Below are positions 5,907-7,780 of a stretch of 7,780 nt of DNA, in pieces. The stretch is from an uncultured Verrucomicrobia subdivision 3 bacterium (lineage in GTDB: Bacteria; Verrucomicrobiota; Verrucomicrobiae; Limisphaerales; CAMLLE01), in contig CAMLLE010000121.1 in NCBI GenBank assembly GCA_946480555.1, forward strand, positions 1 through 7,780, read 5' to 3'. Within the stretch, counting starts at the first letter, position 1. The number at the start of each line of letters is the position of its first letter. The position numbers and the translations under genes were made by a program. The notes beneath the pieces were generated by a model. It made no database searches, was not told the origin of the DNA, and saw nothing but the letters and a program-made list of their open reading frames with translations.

Positions 5907-7033
5907 TGACTTACGATGTTGTCATTGTCGGCGCCGGAATCGTCGGTGCAGCGTGCGCTTGCGAATGCGCGCGCAGCGGCATGAAGGTGCTGGTGCTGGA
6001 TCGCGGCCCAATCGGCGGCGGCACCACCGCGGCGGGCATGGGTCACATCGTGGTCATGGACGATTCAGAACCGCAGTTTGCGCTGACCAATTTCTCCCGC
6101 GAACTGTGGCTCAAACTGCGCGCCGAGCTTCCCCCTGATGTTGAATACGAAGTGTGCGGCACGCTTTGGGTGGCGGCGGATGACGAGGAAATGGCGGAAG
6201 TTTATCGCAAGCAACGGTATTACGAGCAACGCGGCGTGCGCGTGGAAGTTCTCGACGCGCGCGGAGTGGAACGCGCTGAGCCGAATCTTCGCAAGGGCAT
6301 GGCCGGCGGTTTGCGCGTCGTGGACGACGGCGTGATTTATCCGCCCTGCGCCGCGCGCTATTTGATCGAGCAAGCGAAATCCCACGGCGCCGAGTTGCGA
6401 ACCGGTGTCCGAGTGGAAAAGCTGCTTGAGGATGGCGGCGTCCAACTGGCGGACGGTTCCCGCATTTGCGCCCGACGCAGCCTCAGCGCGACCGGACCGT
6501 GGTCCCCTGCCCTCACGCCCGGATTGCCAGTGCGAAAACGCAAAGGGCATCTCGTCATCACGGATCGTTACCCCGGCTTCGTGCACCATCAAATTGTCGA
6601 GCTTGGCTACCTCAAGAGCGCGCATTCGATGGGCAAGGATTCAGTCGCGTTCAACATCCAGCCCCGCCAGACCGGCCAGATGCTGATCGGCTCATCACGC
6701 CAGTTTGACGCGGAGGATTCAGCCGTCGATCAGCCGCTGCTCGACCGCATGTTGAAACGTGCGATCGAATATCTGCCCAAGCTTTCGGAGCTCTCCGCAA
6801 TTCGCGTCTGGACCGGACATCGCGCGGCGACGCCCGACAAACTGCCGCTCATCGGCCCGAGCATTGTCAGCGATCGCATCTGGCTGGCGACCGGTCATGA
6901 AGGTCTGGGCATCACCACTTCGCTCGGCACCGGAAGATTGATTGCCGACCAGCTGCTGGGACGCGCTCCAGCGATTCCGCACCAACCTTATTTGCCCGCG
7001 CGCGTCGCGAACGGCGGAGCTCACCATGACTGA
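5906..7033 (+). CDS. FAD-dependent D-amino-acid oxidoreductase, probable D-hydroxyproline dehydrogenase subunit (HcnC/OoxB-like)
   Basis: This 375-residue flavoprotein of the DAO family likely oxidises cis-4-hydroxy-D-proline to pyrroline-4-hydroxy-2-carboxylate. The N-terminal Rossmann motif is VIVGAGIVGAACACECARSG, with G9, G11 and G14, ending in the acidic D of VLVLDRG. GGGTTAAGMGHIVVMDD follows, a flavin-contact region seen in the sarcosine oxidase beta, HcnC and OoxB group. Near the C-terminus, TGHEGLGITTSLGTGRLIAD (about 329-348) is the FAD-binding signature of that same group. Membership in a multi-subunit dehydrogenase is supported by the small [2Fe-2S] gene and the HcnB-like gene downstream. 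ATG 5906 shares its A with the epimerase stop; a TTG at 5903 would add only one residue. The stop overlaps the next gene by 8 bases. Other DAO-type substrates (proline, opines, glycine) cannot be excluded by sequence alone. Confidence 0.9.
   Translation: MTYDVVIVGAGIVGAACACECARSGMKVLVLDRGPIGGGTTAAGMGHIVVMDDSEPQFALTNFSRELWLKLRAELPPDVEYEVCGTLWVAADDEEMAEVYRKQRYYEQRGVRVEVLDARGVERAEPNLRKGMAGGLRVVDDGVIYPPCAARYLIEQAKSHGAELRTGVRVEKLLEDGGVQLADGSRICARRSLSATGPWSPALTPGLPVRKRKGHLVITDRYPGFVHHQIVELGYLKSAHSMGKDSVAFNIQPRQTGQMLIGSSRQFDAEDSAVDQPLLDRMLKRAIEYLPKLSELSAIRVWTGHRAATPDKLPLIGPSIVSDRIWLATGHEGLGITTSLGTGRLIADQLLGRAPAIPHQPYLPARVANGGAHHD
7016..7019 (+). promoter_or_regulatory. Shine-Dalgarno site (GGAG) for the [2Fe-2S] gene
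   Basis: GGAG lies 6 bases before ATG 7026, inside the end of the upstream flavoprotein gene. It is the only convincing rightward Shine-Dalgarno site at a gene start in the window and supports the start at 7026 over the longer open frame upstream. Confidence 0.6.
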
Positions 7034-7271
7034 CCGCGTGACACTGCGGATCAATGGAAAGCCGATCACGGTTGAACGCGGAACGATCGTTGCGGCCGCC
7101 GTCGTGATGGCGGGAGGACTGAAGTTCCGCCAATCGGTCCTGGGCGAAAGCCGCGCGCCGCTCTGCGGCATGGGCATCTGCATGGAATGCCGCGTGACGA
7201 TCAACGGCCAGCCGCACTGCCGCAGCTGCCAGACGTTGTGCGCGGAAGGAATGGATGTGCGGACAGACTGA
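7026..7271 (+). CDS. Small [2Fe-2S]-binding subunit (HcnA-like)
   Basis: This 81-residue protein matches the plant-type ferredoxin module found alone in HcnA-like subunits or at the N-terminus of sarcosine oxidase alpha (Fer2_4 type). It probably carries electrons between the flavin subunits of the D-hydroxyproline dehydrogenase. The cluster motif is RAPLCGMGICMECRVTINGQPHCRSCQTLC. C47, C52, C55 and C68 form the CX4CX2CX12C ligand set. C65 and C72 are extra cysteines close to it. The N-terminal half (VTLRINGKPITVERGTIVAAAVVMAG) is the usual beta-grasp beginning. ATG 7026 overlaps the flavoprotein stop by 8 bases and has GGAG 6 bases upstream. The frame is open to 6942, but that stretch belongs to the upstream gene. 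The gene is separated from the next subunit by a repeat-filled spacer, unusual in an otherwise overlapping operon. Confidence 0.92.
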   Translation: MTDRVTLRINGKPITVERGTIVAAAVVMAGGLKFRQSVLGESRAPLCGMGICMECRVTINGQPHCRSCQTLCAEGMDVRTD

Positions 7272-7292
7272 ATGAAAACAACGAACATCCAA

Positions 7293-7361
7293 GGTAGGGC
7301 GCGTCGCTCCGCGCGCGCCGCAGCGATACCTGAATCCGGCGCGCGCGCGACGCGCCCTACC
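7293..7361. repeat. GC-rich inverted repeat, REPIN/BIME-like, copy 2
   Basis: The arms 7293-7320 and 7337-7361 are perfect reverse complements except for a 3-base bulge (TCC, 7308-7310, in the left arm). The loop has 16 bases. Each arm starts outward with GGTAGGGCGCGTCGC and ends inward with GCGCGCGCCG. The left arm matches the reverse complement of the right arm of the copy at 4052-4079 at 25 of 28 positions, while the loops differ. The element occupies most of the 101-base gap between the [2Fe-2S] subunit gene and the HcnB-like gene. In the transcript it would form a strong hairpin, which could stabilise the upstream mRNA or reduce expression of the downstream gene. Confidence 0.9.
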
Positions 7362-7372
7362 GCCACCATCTG

Positions 7373-7780
7373 ATGTCCCGCCACTTCCAATTCGACATCG
7401 TCATCGTCGGCGCCGGGCCGGCTGGATTGGCTGCGGCCTGCGCCGCGGCCGAATCTGGCCAGCGCGTCGGAGTGGTCGATGACACGCCGTGGCTCGGCGG
7501 TCAGATTTGGCGAGGCGAACAAACTCGCGTTCAGAATCCGCAGGCGCGGCAATGGATCGAGCGCTTTCAGAAATCCGGTGCAACCGTGCTCGATCAAACC
7601 AGCGTCGTCGCGTCGCCAACCACCCGAACACTGCTGGCTGAACATCCGGAGGGCGCGCGCGCGATCAGCTGGAAGAAGCTCATTCTCGCCACCGGCGCGC
7701 GTGAATTGCTGCTGCCCTTTCCCGGGTGGACGCTGCCGGGCGTGATCGGCGTCGGCGGGTTGCAGGCGCTGGTGAAAAGC
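7373..7780 (+). CDS. FAD/NAD(P)-dependent oxidoreductase subunit (HcnB-like), 3' end missing
   Basis: The reading frame is open from ATG 7373 to the end of the window (136 codons), so it is truncated by the window edge only. The first 30 residues hold a dinucleotide-binding motif, FDIVIVGAGPAGLAAACAAAESG, with G13, G15 and G18, followed by VVDDTPWLGGQIWRGE, where GGQIWR is typical of the HcnB, OoxA and sarcosine oxidase alpha group. Residues 106-136 (ATGARELLLPFPGWTLPGVIGVGGLQALVKS) are the most diagnostic stretch of that group. With the upstream flavoprotein and [2Fe-2S] gene it completes the three-subunit composition known for D-hydroxyproline dehydrogenases and related hydrogen cyanide synthases and opine oxidases. 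It is probably the pyridine-nucleotide-type flavin subunit. No Shine-Dalgarno sequence is visible at 7373. The C-terminal Fer2_BFD-type cluster region, if present, lies outside the window. Confidence 0.92.
   Translation, partial: MSRHFQFDIVIVGAGPAGLAAACAAAESGQRVGVVDDTPWLGGQIWRGEQTRVQNPQARQWIERFQKSGATVLDQTSVVASPTTRTLLAEHPEGARAISWKKLILATGARELLLPFPGWTLPGVIGVGGLQALVKS

Noticed and set aside
6719..7645. Open frame of 308 codons on the - strand
   Set aside because: It crosses the ends of three well-supported + strand genes and the inverted repeat at 7293-7361. No domain is recognisable.

Overview
The window reads as a piece of a chromosome from a moderately GC-rich, free-living bacterium. My best guess for the phylum is Verrucomicrobiota. 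This rests on a GYF_2-like domain protein, a PilT-type ATPase with a following SLBB-like lipoprotein, start codons mostly without Shine-Dalgarno sequences, and intergenic spacers filled with inverted repeats. It is inference, because no rRNA or marker gene is present. No tRNA, rRNA, CRISPR, transposase or phage gene is visible.

Region 1 (1-2179, + strand) is a tight cofactor-biosynthesis operon. It holds the 3' part of panB (pantothenate/CoA), moaC (molybdenum cofactor step 1), an uncharacterised GYF_2-like protein, and a mog/moaB-family molybdopterin adenylyltransferase. The last three genes are joined by 4-base ATGA stop/start overlaps, which places the unknown protein in the middle of a molybdopterin gene set.

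Region 2 (2180-4000) starts with a spacer carrying a long imperfect inverted repeat built from 11-bp units. A PilT/PilU-like retraction ATPase with an unusual C-terminal tail follows. One base later comes a small lipoprotein with an SLBB-like C-terminal domain.

Region 3 (4001-7780) opens with a GC-rich inverted repeat between convergent genes. Next is a leftward PAS-AraC regulator. Diverging from it is a rightward operon: a 4-hydroxyproline 2-epimerase with both catalytic cysteines, an FAD-dependent D-amino-acid dehydrogenase subunit, a small [2Fe-2S] subunit, and the start of an FAD/NAD(P) oxidoreductase subunit that runs off the window. Together these look like the first two steps of trans-4-hydroxy-L-proline catabolism (epimerisation, then a heterotrimeric D-hydroxyproline dehydrogenase) under a local AraC-type regulator. 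A second copy of the GC-rich inverted repeat sits inside this operon, between the [2Fe-2S] gene and the last gene.

The most distinctive non-coding signal is the pair of related GC-rich inverted repeats (4005-4079 and 7293-7361), which resemble REPIN/BIME-like mobile palindromes. The pathway genes themselves are recognisable families. I see no clear sign of a wholly new system. The GYF_2-like protein in the moa/mog operon and the PilT-lipoprotein pair are the least explained protein-coding content.
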